From: Pollenia angustigena
Taxonomy: Eukaryota; Arthropoda; Insecta; Diptera; Polleniidae
Length of the DNA stretch: 64,000 nt
Reading direction: 5' to 3'
Assembly (NCBI GenBank): GCA_930367215.1
Contig: OV884059.1
Location: forward strand, 220,788,303-220,852,302
Below, one piece after another: positions 44,911-57,029 of the stretch. How positions within the stretch are numbered: the first letter of the stretch is position 1; each line of letters starts with the position of its first letter. The notes beneath the pieces are model-generated. The model had not been told where the DNA came from, made no database searches, and saw only the letters and a program-made list of their open reading frames with translations. Position numbers and translations under genes: made by a program.

Positions 44911-47864
44911 GTTACAAGCAGTGATGCCAACTTTTTGAGAGCAAAAAGCACTTAAAAATTTAAAAAAAGCACTAAAAAGCACCATTTTGAACAAAAAAGC
45001 GTAAAAAAACCACTAAGCTAATTTTTCAATTTAATTTAAAACAAAACAAGTTGCATTCGGCTGTGCTGAAACTTATATACTTCCAAAAAAGGCGACGGCG
45101 TTGATGGGTGACCATTTTCATTTTCATTTAAAATTAAATATTAAATATATATACATTTGTATATAAACATTTTTAAATGTATTATTATTATCTTTAATAA
45201 AAATAATATCATCCAAATCATTTGGATCAATATCAGCTGAGTTTGAATTGGCCATAAAACAGTTTTAAAGTAAGTGCGGGCTCGATTTTCGTAGCTCGAA
45301 AAATTCTGGCCTGTTGCAATTACCGAAAATTTGCAATGACCGACCATTGTTTATAAAACTTAATGACAGCCTATATTTTAATAAAAAACCTTATATTTTA
45401 TCGTTAAAATATGACTAAATTAAAATCGTGCAATGCTTAATAAAACAATTGGGGTATGATATTATCCAATTATTTTAACCTCTGCACGCTTCTGAATAAA
45501 GAACACACATAAGGTGTAAAATAGAAAAAAACATGCATGTTTGTATTCTCATACTTAGTGAAGCCTTTTTGCAATATAACTAGAGGTAAAAGTATTATTT
45601 GGAGACGAGTGTAATGCGTTTGAAAACTTAAGCGTATTAAAATGGCAGGTTACACGACGCTCGTTATAAAAGCATTTTCTGTCAGCTGTTTTAAATTTAT
45701 TAAACACTTTGCTTATACCAAGCTACGGCTCTTTTTTGTTTTTTAACTGCCTTATTTATAAAAAATAAAACATGTTAATAAAGGGTTTATTAAACGGATT
45801 TTATATGAAAATCCGTTTCATAAAGCCTTTATTAACCGGTTTTATTTTTTATAAATTAGGCCGTAAGTCTTTGCGATCTTTAGTACGGTTGTATGATTTT
45901 TATACCCTTCACCACAGGTGGAAAAGGGTATATATAAGTTTGTCATTCCGTTTGTAATTTCTACAATATTGATCTTAGACCCTATTAAGTATATATATTC
46001 TGGGTCCTTATGAGGAGAGAAGTTGATTTAACGATATCCGTCCGTCCGTCCGTCTGTCCGCCTTACGTTTGATATGTGTTTTCCGGAGACTCCAGACATG
46101 ATAGCGGCTACGTTGTTTTACATTTAAATCACATATAGTCCACCATTTCTTGCTATTTAAATTCAGCCAGATCGGTCCAACAATGGCTGAGATATGACCA
46201 AAAAACCACGACTGCCTCTAATTTTTCCAAAAAATCCCTTGTGGTTGTTGTATTTTTATTACTTTTTTCTGTATATCTGGAGAACGGCAAGAGCCAAAGC
46301 TTTAAAATTAGGTACAAACGTTAAGGTTATAAATATACACCATCCTACAAAATGTGGGCGGGATTGGATAAGTAAGCGTGGTACCTCTCATACAAAAAGT
46401 ATTAAAAATTGTATAAAAACCTGAATTTTTTGACTGTAATATGACCTATGGTTACGTCTTATATATCAGAAGATCGAAAATTTTTAATAGAAAATATTTT
46501 CTGAAAAACTCGGGAAAATCGGTTCAGATACGAAAAAGTTATGTCCAAAATATTAATTTTTGAAAAATACCCATTTTCAGGAACCATAGATCTTCCCGAG
46601 TCCACGTTTTATAGCCAAAATAACTCGCAAATTTCTTCTTTAACACGTCGGTATATAAATCTGTCAAATCGGTTAAGAAATAGCAGAGCTATGACCAAAA
46701 TACTGAAATCTTAAAATTACTCTTTTTATACCCTTCACCACAGGTGGAAAAGGGTATATATAAGTTTGTCATTCCGCTTGTACTTTCTACAATATTGATC
46801 TTAGACCCTATAAAGTATATATATTCTGGGTCCTTATGAGGAGAGAAGTTGATTTAACGATATCCGTCCGCCCTTCCGTCTTACGTTTGATATGTGTTTT
46901 CCGGAGACTCCAGACATGATAGCGGCTACGTTGTTTTACATTTATGTCACATATAGTCCACCATTTCTTGCTATTTAAATTCAGCCAGATCGGTCCAACA
47001 ATGGCTGAGATATGACCAAAAAACCACGACTGCCTCTAATTTTTCCAAAAAATCCCTTGTGGTTGTTGTATTTTTATTACTTTCTTCTGTATATCTGGAG
47101 AACGGCAAGAGCCAAAGCTTTCAAATTAGGTACAAACATTAAGGTTATAAATATACACCATCCTACAAAATGTGGGCAGCATTGGAGAAGTAGGCGTGGT
47201 ACCTCTCATACAAAAAGTATTAAACATTGTATAAAAACCTGAATTTTTTGACTGTTATATGACCTATGGTTACGCCTTATACATCAGAAGATCGGAAATA
47301 GAAAATATTTTCTGAAAAACTCGGGAAAATCGGTTCAGATACGAAAAAGTTATGACCAAAATATTAATTTTTTTTTTTGAAAAATACCCATTTTCAGGAA
47401 CCATAGATCTTCCCGAGTCCACGTTTTATAGCCAAAATAACTGGCAAAGTTCTTCTTTTACACGTCGGTATATAAATCTGTCAAATCGGTTAAGAAATAG
47501 CAGAGTTATGACCAAAATACTGATATCCCAAAAATTACTCTTTTTTATAATTAAGATTGTTTTTTATACCCTTCACCGAAGGTCCTACACCCTATAAAGT
47601 ATATATATTCTGGGTCCTTATGCAAAGCGAATCCGGTTGTCGTCTTTTTTTCCTATGCCCTCACCCCCCCTTCATATTTGTTTACATATACTAGCATAAT
47701 GCCCAATATGATTTTCGTTATCACCATTCTTTATTATTTCATATGTTTAACGAAATAATTTTAACAAAAAGAAACTAAACACGATTTAAAAAAAATATTT
47801 ACCAGTTATCGCTTTCTAAATTTCATTTATAATGAAGTTGTAAGTATTGTAAATATGTATGTAT

Positions 47865-49077
47865 TAGAGTTTCTACGCGGGAAAGAATTCCCGGGAATCC
47901 CGGGACATATTTTTTAAATTATTCCCGGGAAATTTTTTTCGGGAATTTTCGGGAATTTCAAATGAAATTTTATGATATTTTAATTTGTTAGCATCGTTAA
48001 AGAACGAGCAATAAAAATATACTAGATGACCCGTGCGAATATTTCGCCCCGTTAGTTGTCATTTTTGTAACATAAAATGAAAATTAATAGAAATTTTAGT
48101 AACTTCAATACATTTTAGAATATAATTTTAATCAATGAAAATATTAATTTTTCAATTTCTAATTATTTTTCGTCATTAGTGTTAGAAATAAGCTTTAAAA
48201 TGAGATATCATTCATTAAATTTGATGCGGTGGTATGGGAGATATTTGCAACCGACAAAAAAAAGTGCTTTAGAAATAATAAAAATAAATATATTCTCTAC
48301 TAAAATTACTAAAAACTTTCTACAAATCAAGCTATTTTTCCTACGCCAATAAATAAACGGTCTTTTTAATTGTTGATGAAATGTCTAAAAAGCATCTTGA
48401 AGTAGAAAATGAAAATGTACACGATACACTATCACCAACACCAGATGTTGAACCATCTACAAATTCTAATAAAATAAATGTAAAGAAAATACAAAAGCCT
48501 GAAAATATCTTAAAAAAAGATTTTGACGTCTATTGGGTCACGGGTAACAGGCCAACAAATTTATTATCTTTCTATGACGCGCTTCTTACTATAAAACCAA
48601 CGTCTGTAGAAGGCGAGAGCACGTTTTCGGTAGCAGGCAATATACATTTCAACAAGGATTAGAAATAGAATCTCTGATAAGCTTTTAAATGCTTAAATTA
48701 ATGCTAAAAAAATTTTCTTAAAAGAAAGTTAATTTTACCACGTTGCTATTTATAATAACTACTAAATATTAATAAGTTTTTATAATTCGTGATCTCCCAA
48801 AAAAAAAAAAAAAATAATAAATATGTATATAATATGCATGTACATATAAATGTAAACATTTATTTGGTTTTGTTTTAGTTTTCTGTGAAAATAATAAGGC
48901 TAATTTTTTTTGGACAGTTGTATAATTGTATATTCTTTTAAAAAAGTAAAAACTTTTGTCTTGAACTCATTAAATGAAATCATTGTTTTACTCAACGAAT
49001 CCCGGGATTCCCGGGAATAAGATTTTTTTTGTTTCGTTTCCCGGGAATGGAAAAAGTCCGGGAAATTAGAAACCCTA
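47865..49077 (+). mobile_element. Second hAT element, TAGRGTTTC termini
   Basis: TAGAGTTTCTACGCGGG (47865) and CCGGGAAATTAGAAACCCTA (49077) are inverted termini with an exact 8-bp duplication GTATGTAT (47857-47864, 49078-49085). CCCGGGAAT and its reverse complement are iterated at both ends. The element retains a transposase C-terminus at 48381-48730. Confidence 0.85.
48381..48730 (+). pseudogene. hAT transposase C-terminus (dimerisation domain)
   Basis: The 93-residue frame ends in LLSFYDALLTIKPTSVEGES then TFSVAGN, the signature of the hAT C-terminal dimerisation domain. After a frameshift near 48657 it continues RIRNRISDKLLNA, then a stop and INAKKIFLKES. The catalytic core is deleted, so this is an internally deleted hAT. 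Confidence 0.8.
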
Positions 49078-49191
49078 GTATGTATATGTATATTTACAAA
49101 TTATTTAGTTGCTCTCTATTCTACTCGCACAATGGTGAAGGGTATATAAGATTCGGCACAGCGGAATATAGCACTCTTACCTGTTAACTCT

Positions 49192-49560
49192 TCAATACGT
49201 TTTTCTACATGACTCAAAATCGTTGTTTATTTTTCCATTCACAATTCCTATTATTTTCAAGCCATTTTCTATTTTTGAAACAGTGTCCACATCTTTAAAA
49301 AAATGTTTACCGAAAACAAATACATAGTTTTTATTACGATTACCAAATATGTTGTCAACGCTTAAAAGTGCAACGTTTTGTAAAATTTCCAAATTGCTAG
49401 GGAGCCTAGCTCTAACCTCGTAAATAAAGTTTTTTGTAAAACGAATGCAACTTTCTTTTATTCCTTTTTTTTATCATTATAAATCTTAAAATCTTTACAG
49501 GCCTTCTCAAAATTGTACCCCAAATAGCAAGTCTCATCTAAATCATCCTCTATATAATCG
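49192..49560 (-). pseudogene. hAT transposase fragment, minus strand
   Basis: On the minus strand, YNFEKACKDFKIYND, a frame change at an A-rich stretch near 49458, then SCIRFTKNFIYEVRARLPSN, LEILQNVALLSVDNIFGN and KIENGL. The pattern (RLP.NLEILQ and KIEN) resembles the middle of hAT transposases between the RNase H-like core and the C-terminus. It belongs to the outer element, not to 47865-49077, whose gene is on the other strand. Confidence 0.5.
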
Positions 49561-49751
49561 AAGTTTAAAAAAATGGTAGAAAGAAAATAAAAATTGTAAA
49601 AAGCACTAAAGGCACTAACGAAAAATTGAAAAAGCACCAAGTTAGTGCTTTTCCTTAGTTTGGCACTATGGATACAATTTTGGCGTTTTGAGGCATCAAA
49701 AAGCACAATAAATAGTGCCAAAAGCACTAAGTTGCCATCATTGGTTACAAG

Positions 49752-50479
49752 AACGCTTCAGCGAAATATGTGAAAGTGCACAAAAATATGCAACAAACTT
49801 TAATGTTTTTTTTTTTTTTTTTTTTTTAAATTTTCATTAAGATAAAAATAAAAACCAACAAAAGCTTCACGGCGTTGTTTCTTATTCTTCCTTGCGATAC
49901 TCGAAGTTTTGTTTAAAAATATTTTTTGGTTTTTTTTCGTCTTCATTTATGTTTCTTTTAGTTTTTGCTATTTTTTTTTTATCATGTTGACATAACCGAG
50001 TTGCTTCATTTTTTATGAGACTCATTTAAATTCATTTTGGTATGTAAAAGTACGAGTAGTAATAGCAGTTCAAGTCAAAGTAGTTGTTGCACTAGTTTTG
50101 CCAGTAGTAGTTTTAGTTGCACATACAGACACACACACACACACACATACACGCTTATACCCACCCAGTCAACATTTTATGGAATAAGTGATAATGTACG
50201 AGTCTTTTTTGCCTCCTCTGCATGATACAAATTGCCATTAAATTGTCAAATTCCTGATTATACAATATACTTTAGACAGGGTAAAATTGAGCCTTACGTA
50301 CGACTCAATTCAAACAAAGTCATCTCATTTTAAAAACGGATACAACACTGTAAAATACTTTACTTTAACGTTGTGTCAAAATAATACAACACTGCAGTAA
50401 ACAAATTAGCTGTGCACTAACGCACAAACATTTAAATATAAATGTCAACAAAAGTTTAGTTTTTCTAAAATCTAAAAAA
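49752..50479. other. Interval without recognised genes
   Basis: Contains a short CA tract near 50130-50150 and a T run near 49810. No recognisable coding region. Confidence 0.4.
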
Positions 50480-50618
50480 ATGCGCATAGGAATAGCTTAA
50501 CCCATCAACAATAATTTTCAGTTAATCAATAGTGTGAAATGGGAATTTAGCACATTTAAACGAAACCTTTTTAATTAATTTTTTGAAGCCCAAGAAAAAC
50601 TTTGATAACAGCATATCA
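50480..50618 (+). repeat. Repeat family R2, fragment 3
   Basis: TGCGCATAGGAATAGCTTA, CCATCAACAATAATTTTCAG and GGGAATTTAGCACA match copy 2. Interrupted on its right by the hAT element at 50627. Confidence 0.6.
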
Positions 50619-50626
50619 TTTTGACA

Positions 50627-51166
50627 CAGTGTTCGAAAATAAACACTAAATATCGTTTCTTTATGTTCGGTTCGGTAGATTTGTGGAAAACACAAACGCT
50701 AATAGTGTTTGTGTAGAAAATCATTAAAAAAATAACGTTTGCCTGTTAGTTATCTTTCGAACACAAAAATATTACTGTTTTTATCAAACTCAACAAAAGA
50801 TGTGAACATTTAATTCCGTTCGGTTATTTTTTTGAAAATCCACAAACTTCAATGTGTTCGGTTCAGCTCATTAATGTTCGTCCCTTTTGACTGGTAAAAA
50901 AAACCAAACATTTTTTACAAAAACAAAATACACACAAGAAAAAAACATTGTAGAACATTAAAATATAATGTTTTTCTACAGTATCACTACAATTGTTCTG
51001 TTTTTAACGAAGAACCGAACATTATATAATGTTCGGTTCTTTCTTGAAAATAGTTACGAACGGTATTAAGGGTTGTGTATGCCTACACAATCACTAAAAA
51101 AATAGATATCGTTCCTGGGTATGTGAGCCGAACGTTAAATAATGTACTGTTTATTTTTGAACACTG
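50627..51166. mobile_element. hAT-type MITE, CAGTGTTCG family, 540 bp
   Basis: CAGTGTTCGAAAATAAACA (50627) and TGTTTATTTTTGAACACTG (51166) are inverted repeats. The target duplication TTTTGACA/TTTTGAGA (50619-50626, 51167-51174) matches at 7 of 8. The interior includes TTCGGTTCGGTAGATTTGTG and TTCGGTTCAGCTCATTAATG. Non-coding. Confidence 0.8.
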
Positions 51167-51174
51167 TTTTGAGA

Positions 51175-52059
51175 CATGTTTAGTTATCAGCTGTTGCTTA
51201 CGTAGCAAGCCAATACCACCTTGTGTGAATTCGCCTTGGTACACGTCTTTGTTTTAAGAGCCATATATGCCCCACACATTTTTGATGCCTTATGAGCCAT
51301 TTTTATGTCATATTTAGAAACATTTGTGTGTAAGTCTTTTAGGAAGGAATTTTGTAGTATTATTTCTGATCATTAAAAGGAAAGCGGTTTCACACTATGT
51401 GACACAAGCGCACTGAACTTTTTTATAAAACAGCAGATTAGTCACGCATTGTCCTTTGAAGTGCTTTGAACTGGAGAAAATGTTAACATATGTAACTCTA
51501 CTGAAGAAGTCCATGCTCTGTAGCTATAATAAGCATCAACTTGAAAGAGTGGATACTTCTCTTCATCTGGGTATATTATTTATCATAAATTGTGTTTTAA
51601 TGCATATTTGTATATCGCAAAGTATCAACAATGCCAAAGGTGTTCAAGGGCTTATCAAACGTTAGGTAAAATAGTTTGATGATCCGTATGTCATACGACA
51701 ATTATATATTTCGATGCACAGAGTAAAATAAAAAATTGATTTCTGTTTAAAAATTTGTGATATTAATTAAATAATTGATTAAACTTCCACTATAAACAAA
51801 TTAATAGTGCCAATTAAATAATCTTTGGGATTTACACTATTTTTGCTGTAACGTTATTATTATATATAAACGTTTAATTCACTTGATTAAATATTTAATT
51901 AAAACTGACTTTATTTTTAAATAATGGTTTAATTGAAAAAAAATTGTAAGATTTTTTTCTGTATAGTGAGACCTATTCTAAGATATGCCTCGGTCGTCTA
52001 CACTCAAAAGAGAAATCAATCAATCTGTACTCAAATCAAAGAGGCATTAATAGAACGGT
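51175..52059. other. Interval without recognised features
   Basis: No gene or repeat partner recognised; 51730-51960 is especially AT-rich. Confidence 0.4.
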
Positions 52060-52735
52060 ATATACGGACTTTCTTGAATCAAGTACAGAAAGGTTGATTC
52101 AAGTACGGATTTTCAATCGGGAAATACTTAACTTATCCATATTCAAACCCGAATTCGTACTTCAAATAATCCGAACATGAGATTGATTTAAGTTATACTA
52201 AGATTGAACCAATCTCAAAATGCGCTTGATTTAAGAATTATAAAGTTGAATAATCCCGAATTCGTACTTAAAATAATCCGAAATGATATTGATTACGGTA
52301 AAACTTAGATTGAATAAATCTCAAAATGTGCTTAGTATTATAAAGTTGATTCAATTCCGAATTCGTACTTGAAATAAGCAAAAAGTAAAATTTGAAGTAG
52401 AATTTTTGTATGGTTAATTTACTTACCCGTTTAACACCTTCGAGAATTTCAATTAAAAACCAGCATCATTCCCGATATTTTTTTTACTTTAAAAACTTAA
52501 TCTGCATATATAACTGAAAATATAAGCTAAATGAGAAGCAAGAGTTCTCAATTTTACCTTTTAAACATGAAAATAATGTGTTTTCGGCGTGTTCTGTTAT
52601 TTTTGTTGTTTCTACACACAACAAGCAAATCGTTTGTTAACTACTTGTGTGGTGTTGTTGTTGTGTCTACAACAAACTTTGTAATTGTAATTTTACTCTC
52701 AGAGTGGCACTACCAACGAAAAGTTTAATCTTTTT
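52060..52735 (-). repeat. Dispersed repeat family R1, copy C, with about 104-bp subrepeats
   Basis: GAATTCGTACTT recurs at 52151, 52258 and 52359 within units of 107 and 101 bp containing ATCTCAAAATG. Downstream blocks match copies A and B inverted. The right end (CTCTCAGAGTGGCACTACCA) is the mariner-type terminus also found at 36127. Confidence 0.7.
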
Positions 52736-52755
52736 TTACTTGGTTTAAGAATTTT

Positions 52756-53290
52756 GTACTTATTTTAATTCAACATTTTTAATTTTTCAAATTTATTCTA
52801 TGAGCTAAATTTCAGTTATGTATTTTATAAAGCTTTTTTGTAATAGTTCTATCCCTTCAATATTTCAGAAATGATTTTATACACTACCAGACTATTATAT
52901 TGTATTTCCTTTTTACATTTTACCTAAGCCTTCCTTTGGAAATAATTCCCAGTTTCTATTTGTTAAAATTGTTGAGTTAAATACACTCAATTTATAAAGT
53001 ATCACTATCCAGTGTGACACAAATAATGCTGACGAAGGCCGTAGCGGGCCAGAAAATGCATTACATTCTGCTGGTGTCTAATAATTGTAAATTTTTCTGT
53101 ACATAAAATATACCTCATTGCTTTCCAAAGGAAAGCTAAGGTAAAATGTAACAAGAAAATACAATATAATAGTCTGGTAGTGTATAAAGTCATTTCTGAA
53201 ATATTGAAATATTACAAAAAAGCTTAATAAAATACATAACTGAAATTAAGCTCATAGAATAAATTTGAAAAATTAAAAATGTTGAATATA
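52756..53290. repeat. Large imperfect palindrome
   Basis: Arms 52756-52945 and 53108-53290 are inverted copies over about 180 bp (AACATTTTTAATTTTTCAAA, TACACTACCAGACTATTATA, ACATTTTACCT). The spacer is about 160 bp. Another direct repeat, AATAATTCCCAGTTTCTATT, occurs at 52941 and 53315. Confidence 0.7.
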
Positions 53291-53334
53291 ATATAAAGTA
53301 ACCTTCGGAAGGAAATAATTCCCAGTTTCTATTT

Positions 53335-53400
53335 GTACTTATTTTAAGTAATTCCGGGATTAATTTTCGAAAGTAATCCCATTAAGGATGGTTTATTTGG
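53335..53400 (+). repeat. Short dispersed repeat (pair with 34120-34235)
   Basis: AATTCCGGGATTAATTTTCG and AATCCCATTAAGGATGG match the minus strand of 34175-34215. Confidence 0.5.
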
Positions 53401-53542
53401 ATCCTATCGCCACAATGAGTTCTTAACTTAGCAATTTTTAAACGTAAATTGATTTTACTGACCCCTTGGCATAAAATGTAACCTTTTTGTTCCTTAAGAT
53501 AACTTAAATAAATAAAAAAAAATGGCAATCGGTTAACTTAAA

Positions 53543-53622
53543 AGTGGGTTAAAGACCAATACTTTTTGGGTTAAACATATCATGGTGATACCCACACCAT
53601 GGTGGTGTGGGTATCACAAGAT
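53543..53622 (-). repeat. INE-1-like terminal fragment with perfect hairpin
   Basis: GATACCCACACCATGGTGGT and the following GTGGGTATC form a hairpin; the preceding AAAGACCAATACTTTT matches the 5' region of the minus-strand copies at 60459 and 62068. Confidence 0.5.
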
Positions 53623-54525
53623 AAATTTTCGATCGTCTGAGTATGTAAAATATCACTTTACAAATTGTAAAAACCATTAAAACTTCAAAAACCTGCATCA
53701 TCTTTTAACGACTGTTGACTTTTTTTTAATATTAAAAGTAAAAAACATATCATAATAGTAATTTTTTTATTGTCTTACTCTGCAAAATATTACGTTTCAC
53801 GTTTCAAACAGTTACATTTTAAACTCTTGTTTTGCCTTTTGGCCGCTTTTGTGCGTTTTGCATTTAACCCTGGATGGTTACTGCTTGTCAAATCGACGAA
53901 GCTTATTTACTCTCTATCATATAACTTTTTTATGTGTATTCAGATTATAAATTCTTTATTTTAACAACGTTAGCTGGTGCCGAAAGCTTTAAAAAGTTAA
54001 TCACATAATTTGAAAACACAAACAATCAAATTCCTATCGAATTTTGAGAAAGAAAAAAACTTTTATTTTTAATAAAATGCTTAACTTAAAAAAGTTAAGT
54101 TGATTTTTTACTTTTAAAATCGTTGCACTAGAATTTTTTTTAAACGAAGTAGTAACCTTTGTGTACTAAATTATAGCGTAACTTTCCAGGGTTAAGAATA
54201 TCAATCAATTAATCTAAAAGCGTAAGTTTTTCTATTTTGTTTTTGAAACATGAAAGTGAATTTTTAATTTTTAGTCATCAAAAGTAGTCAAAGAAGGTTC
54301 AGTTTACTGCATTTTGAATAAATTTATATGCTAAATGTTAGCTGGGTAAGTTGTAGGAGTAGCTGCACTTTGTCTGGGGCTACATGTTGTCTCTGTCTAT
54401 GTTTTTTGTTTGTTGTAATCAACGCAATTTAGTACACAAAAAAAAAAAAATCACTGCCACTAACTGCCTCCTTCAAATTTATTGTTGCTAGTTCTTGTTC
54501 TTGTTGTGTTTGGTCTGTAATAAAA
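53623..54525. other. Interval without recognised genes
   Basis: AT-rich; a 64-residue ORF at 53770-53964 is not recognisable. Confidence 0.4.
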
Positions 54526-54600
54526 AACAAGTAAAAAGTATAGTCAGACTAAACAGATCACAGTATACCTTACACAACATTAGAGTATATAGTAAACTTA
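54526..54600 (-). repeat. INE-1-like 3'-end fragment
   Basis: AACAAGTAAAAAGTATAGTC followed by TACCTTACACAACATTAG matches the ends at 60459 and 62068. Confidence 0.55.
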
Positions 54601-54817
54601 TCCGGGATCAAACGTTACAAAATTTTTTGTTTAGAAAGATGTTAGTTTAAGTCTGAAATCATAGAAACATATTTTAAAGTTATATCAAAAACTAAACGAA
54701 ATTTTTTAAAGTAAAAGTGGCTTGCGTTCGCGGGTTATATACTGGACTTTTAAAACAATATGGATCTATTTCGGAACTGACACCAGCATAGATTGGAATT
54801 TTATTGTGTGATTGTGC

Positions 54818-55665
54818 CAGTGTTCGAAAATAAAACAGAACATTATTGAAACAGCAACTAAATTTTTTTAGTGTTTGTGTATACGAACACAACCCTTAAT
54901 AGCGTTCATAACTATTTTCTTAGGTCGAGAAAAGATAGCAAAAAAGTTTTAAAAAATCTCGTTGAAAAAACAATTTTTATCAATTTTAAAAATAATTGGT
55001 TTATAATACTAAATTTTAAAAACTTTAGCAAAAGTGTTTTAGAATGAAAATTCGTATGATTAGCATAATTTTTTTCAACTTTTTAAATTTTACTTAAGAT
55101 GTTTTGTCAAAATGCTATAGATTTGGGTTTTTGTTCTTCGGTATAAAAAAAGAACAATTGCAGTGATACTGTAGACACACATTATATTTTAATGTTCTAT
55201 AATGTTTCTTTTTTAAATTGATAAAGAAGCAATCAAAAATTTTTTAGCAACGCCCGCAGCACGAACAACAGCTGGTGTGTGTATTGTGAACATGTTTTGT
55301 TTGTGTAAAATTTCCTTTGCTGGCTTTTTGTTGTTTTCATATATGTATTTTGTTTTTGTTAAAAATTTTTGGTTTTTTTTCCAGCCAAAAGGTTGCTAAT
55401 CACAACTGAAACGATCGAACATTAATGTGCCGAACCGAACACAACAAAGTTTGTGGTTAAAAAAAACGGAACGCAATTAAATTTTCTCATTTTTTTGTTG
55501 AGTTCGATAAGTACAGTATTAGTTTTTGTTCGAAGATCACAAACTGAGAAATGCTATTTTTTTAATGATTCTCTACATAAACACTATTAGCGTTTGTGTT
55601 TTCCACAAATCTACCGAGCCGAACACTAAGGAACGATATTTAATGTATTTTTTTTTCGAACACTG
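54818..55665. mobile_element. hAT-type MITE, CAGTGTTCG family, 848 bp
   Basis: CAGTGTTCGAAAATAAAACA (54818) and ATTTTTTTTTCGAACACTG (55665) are inverted ends, and CCTTAATAGCGTTCATAACT, TGCCGAACCGAACACAACA and CACAAATCTACCGAGCCGAA match the family. Flanks GATTGTGC and GTTTGCAC agree at 5 of 8, so the duplication is eroded or the edges are shifted. Confidence 0.7.
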
Positions 55666-55879
55666 GTTTGCACATCTGCACGACAGAAATTGTATTTTCC
55701 TTTTCGTTATTGATAACAATCGATTACTATTGACAGTCGGTTGCTATTTTCTAAGGCGCTTTTGAGTTGATGCCGAGTAAAAATGTCTCTGTTAAAATCG
55801 ACAGGAAATTTTGCCGCGATTTAAATGAAAGTTTTTTTTTTGTTGTTTTCTTATGAAGACAACAGAATAAAGCAGTTTG

Positions 55880-56275
55880 TTTTTTAATTTTGTTTTTTCC
55901 CACTTACAACTACAATTCGAGTCGGAAAGAACCCAACCAATTGTAGGGGGATGTAAGAAAGGATAAACTCACTGTTTTTTGTTGGTGTTTTGTTTAAGCT
56001 TTGATATTGTTACAAGTAAGACTTAAGAGTGTTTAAAATTCTTATTCGCTTTAGGGTTTTATTTGTTTAATATTTTTGGCTTTTCTAAAATCTTTGGAAA
56101 AGGTTTCCTGATGATCTGGCCTAAGCAACCAGTGAAATGCGCATAGAGGCTAGCTTTCCCTCAACAATAAATTTCAGTGTATTTATCAAATATGAAAAAT
56201 TGGGAATTTAGCACGTCATACGGATATCGTATTAATAATAAACTTTGTGTTCCCGAAAAGAACCTTGATAATGAA
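55880..56275 (+). repeat. Repeat family R2, copy 4
   Basis: CCCACTTACAACTACAATTC, CCAACCAATTGTAGG, AACCAGTGAAATGCGCATAG and GGGAATTTAGCACG match copy 2. Confidence 0.65.
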
Positions 56276-56756
56276 AGTTAAAGAAATTTTAAATTAAATA
56301 CGAATTTCAAAATAAGTTTTGGGCACAAATTTTATTAGGAATTAAACACGAAAATTACAAAAGTTTGAAAAAGTTTAATGAAATAGCGAACATTTTTAAT
56401 TTGCAAGAGCAACAAAGCTACGCGAAAATTGCAAAATTTCGGAAAAGTTTGCTAAAAAAGCGAACATTTTTAATAAATGAAATCAGTAAAAAATTTCAAG
56501 CCCCTAAAAAAATCCAAATCTGGAAACAAACTCAAAAATTTATTTGAAATCGCTAAATCGGTTGAAATAAAAACAAAATGTTGGTAAATAGCGTTTACAA
56601 TGAGCTGTAATGATAAAGAACATAAATTATATAAAAACAAATAAAATGGGATTTGTTTTGTCGACGTCGACACAACATTTTTTTTTAAAATACCAAACTA
56701 ACGTCGAAGTGATGTAGTCGTCGAATTGATGTGACAACAGTTTTAAATTTAAGTCA
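56276..56756. other. Interval without recognised genes
   Basis: A 60-residue Lys-rich ORF (56365-56547) is the only notable reading frame; no family is recognised. Confidence 0.35.
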
Positions 56757-56860
56757 AGCACACAGAAAAAAATATCAATGTAAAATTAACATGGCGAAAT
56801 GTTGATTGAGAAGCATAGTAAATTTCTGCAAAAGTATGCCCTTTATTTAAATTTATCATT

Positions 56861-56989
56861 ATAATTAGTATTGTGGTTATTTTGTTGAACTATTTATGGT
56901 TTTTAATCCAAATTTTTAATATTTTTAATTAGGCTTAAGTTCATGAAATTTAATTTTTCATTAAATTATTTTTATGAAGAAAGGAATGT
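56861..56989 (+). repeat. 129-bp direct repeat, first copy
   Basis: Identical to 57429-57557 except one visible mismatch (TATGGTTTTTAA against TATGGGTTTTAA), offset 568. Confidence 0.9.
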
Positions 56990-57029
56990 TACCACATGAA
57001 AATCAATTAAAATTGTTATTGACAATCTT

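Larger units (their letters stand above)
45901..49175 (+). mobile_element. INE-1/DINE-like element in two full tandem units plus a partial third
   Basis: Units start TATACCCTTCACCACAGGTG at 45901 and 46727 (offset 826), and a third start TATACCCTTCACCGAAGGTC occurs at 47565. Each shows the hairpin, GTTTGTCATTCCG, TATATATTCTGGGTCCTTA, a GTCC/GTCT microsatellite (46037-46060 in unit 1) and similar downstream blocks; units 1 and 2 are about 95% alike by eye. The shared 3' end GGTGAAGGGTATATAAGATT then TCGGCACAGC appears only once, at 49135-49170. Tandem heads with one tail are known for this Helitron-derived class. Confidence 0.75.
44919..49743 (-). mobile_element. hAT element with degraded transposase, hosting nested insertions
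   Basis: CAGTGATGCCAACTT (44919) and AAGTTGCCATCATTG (49743) are inverted termini with an exact 8-bp duplication GTTACAAG (44911-44918, 49744-49751). Subterminal AAAAGCACTAA motifs are iterated in inverse orientation at both ends. A transposase remnant on the minus strand lies at 49192-49560. Inside are INE-1-like copies (45901-49175) and a second hAT (47865-49077). Confidence 0.85.

Noticed and set aside
45901..47560. LTR pair of a retrotransposon
   Set aside because: The two 826-bp direct units carry INE-1-like hairpins and GTCC core, with no TG/CA ends, primer-binding site or polypurine tract.
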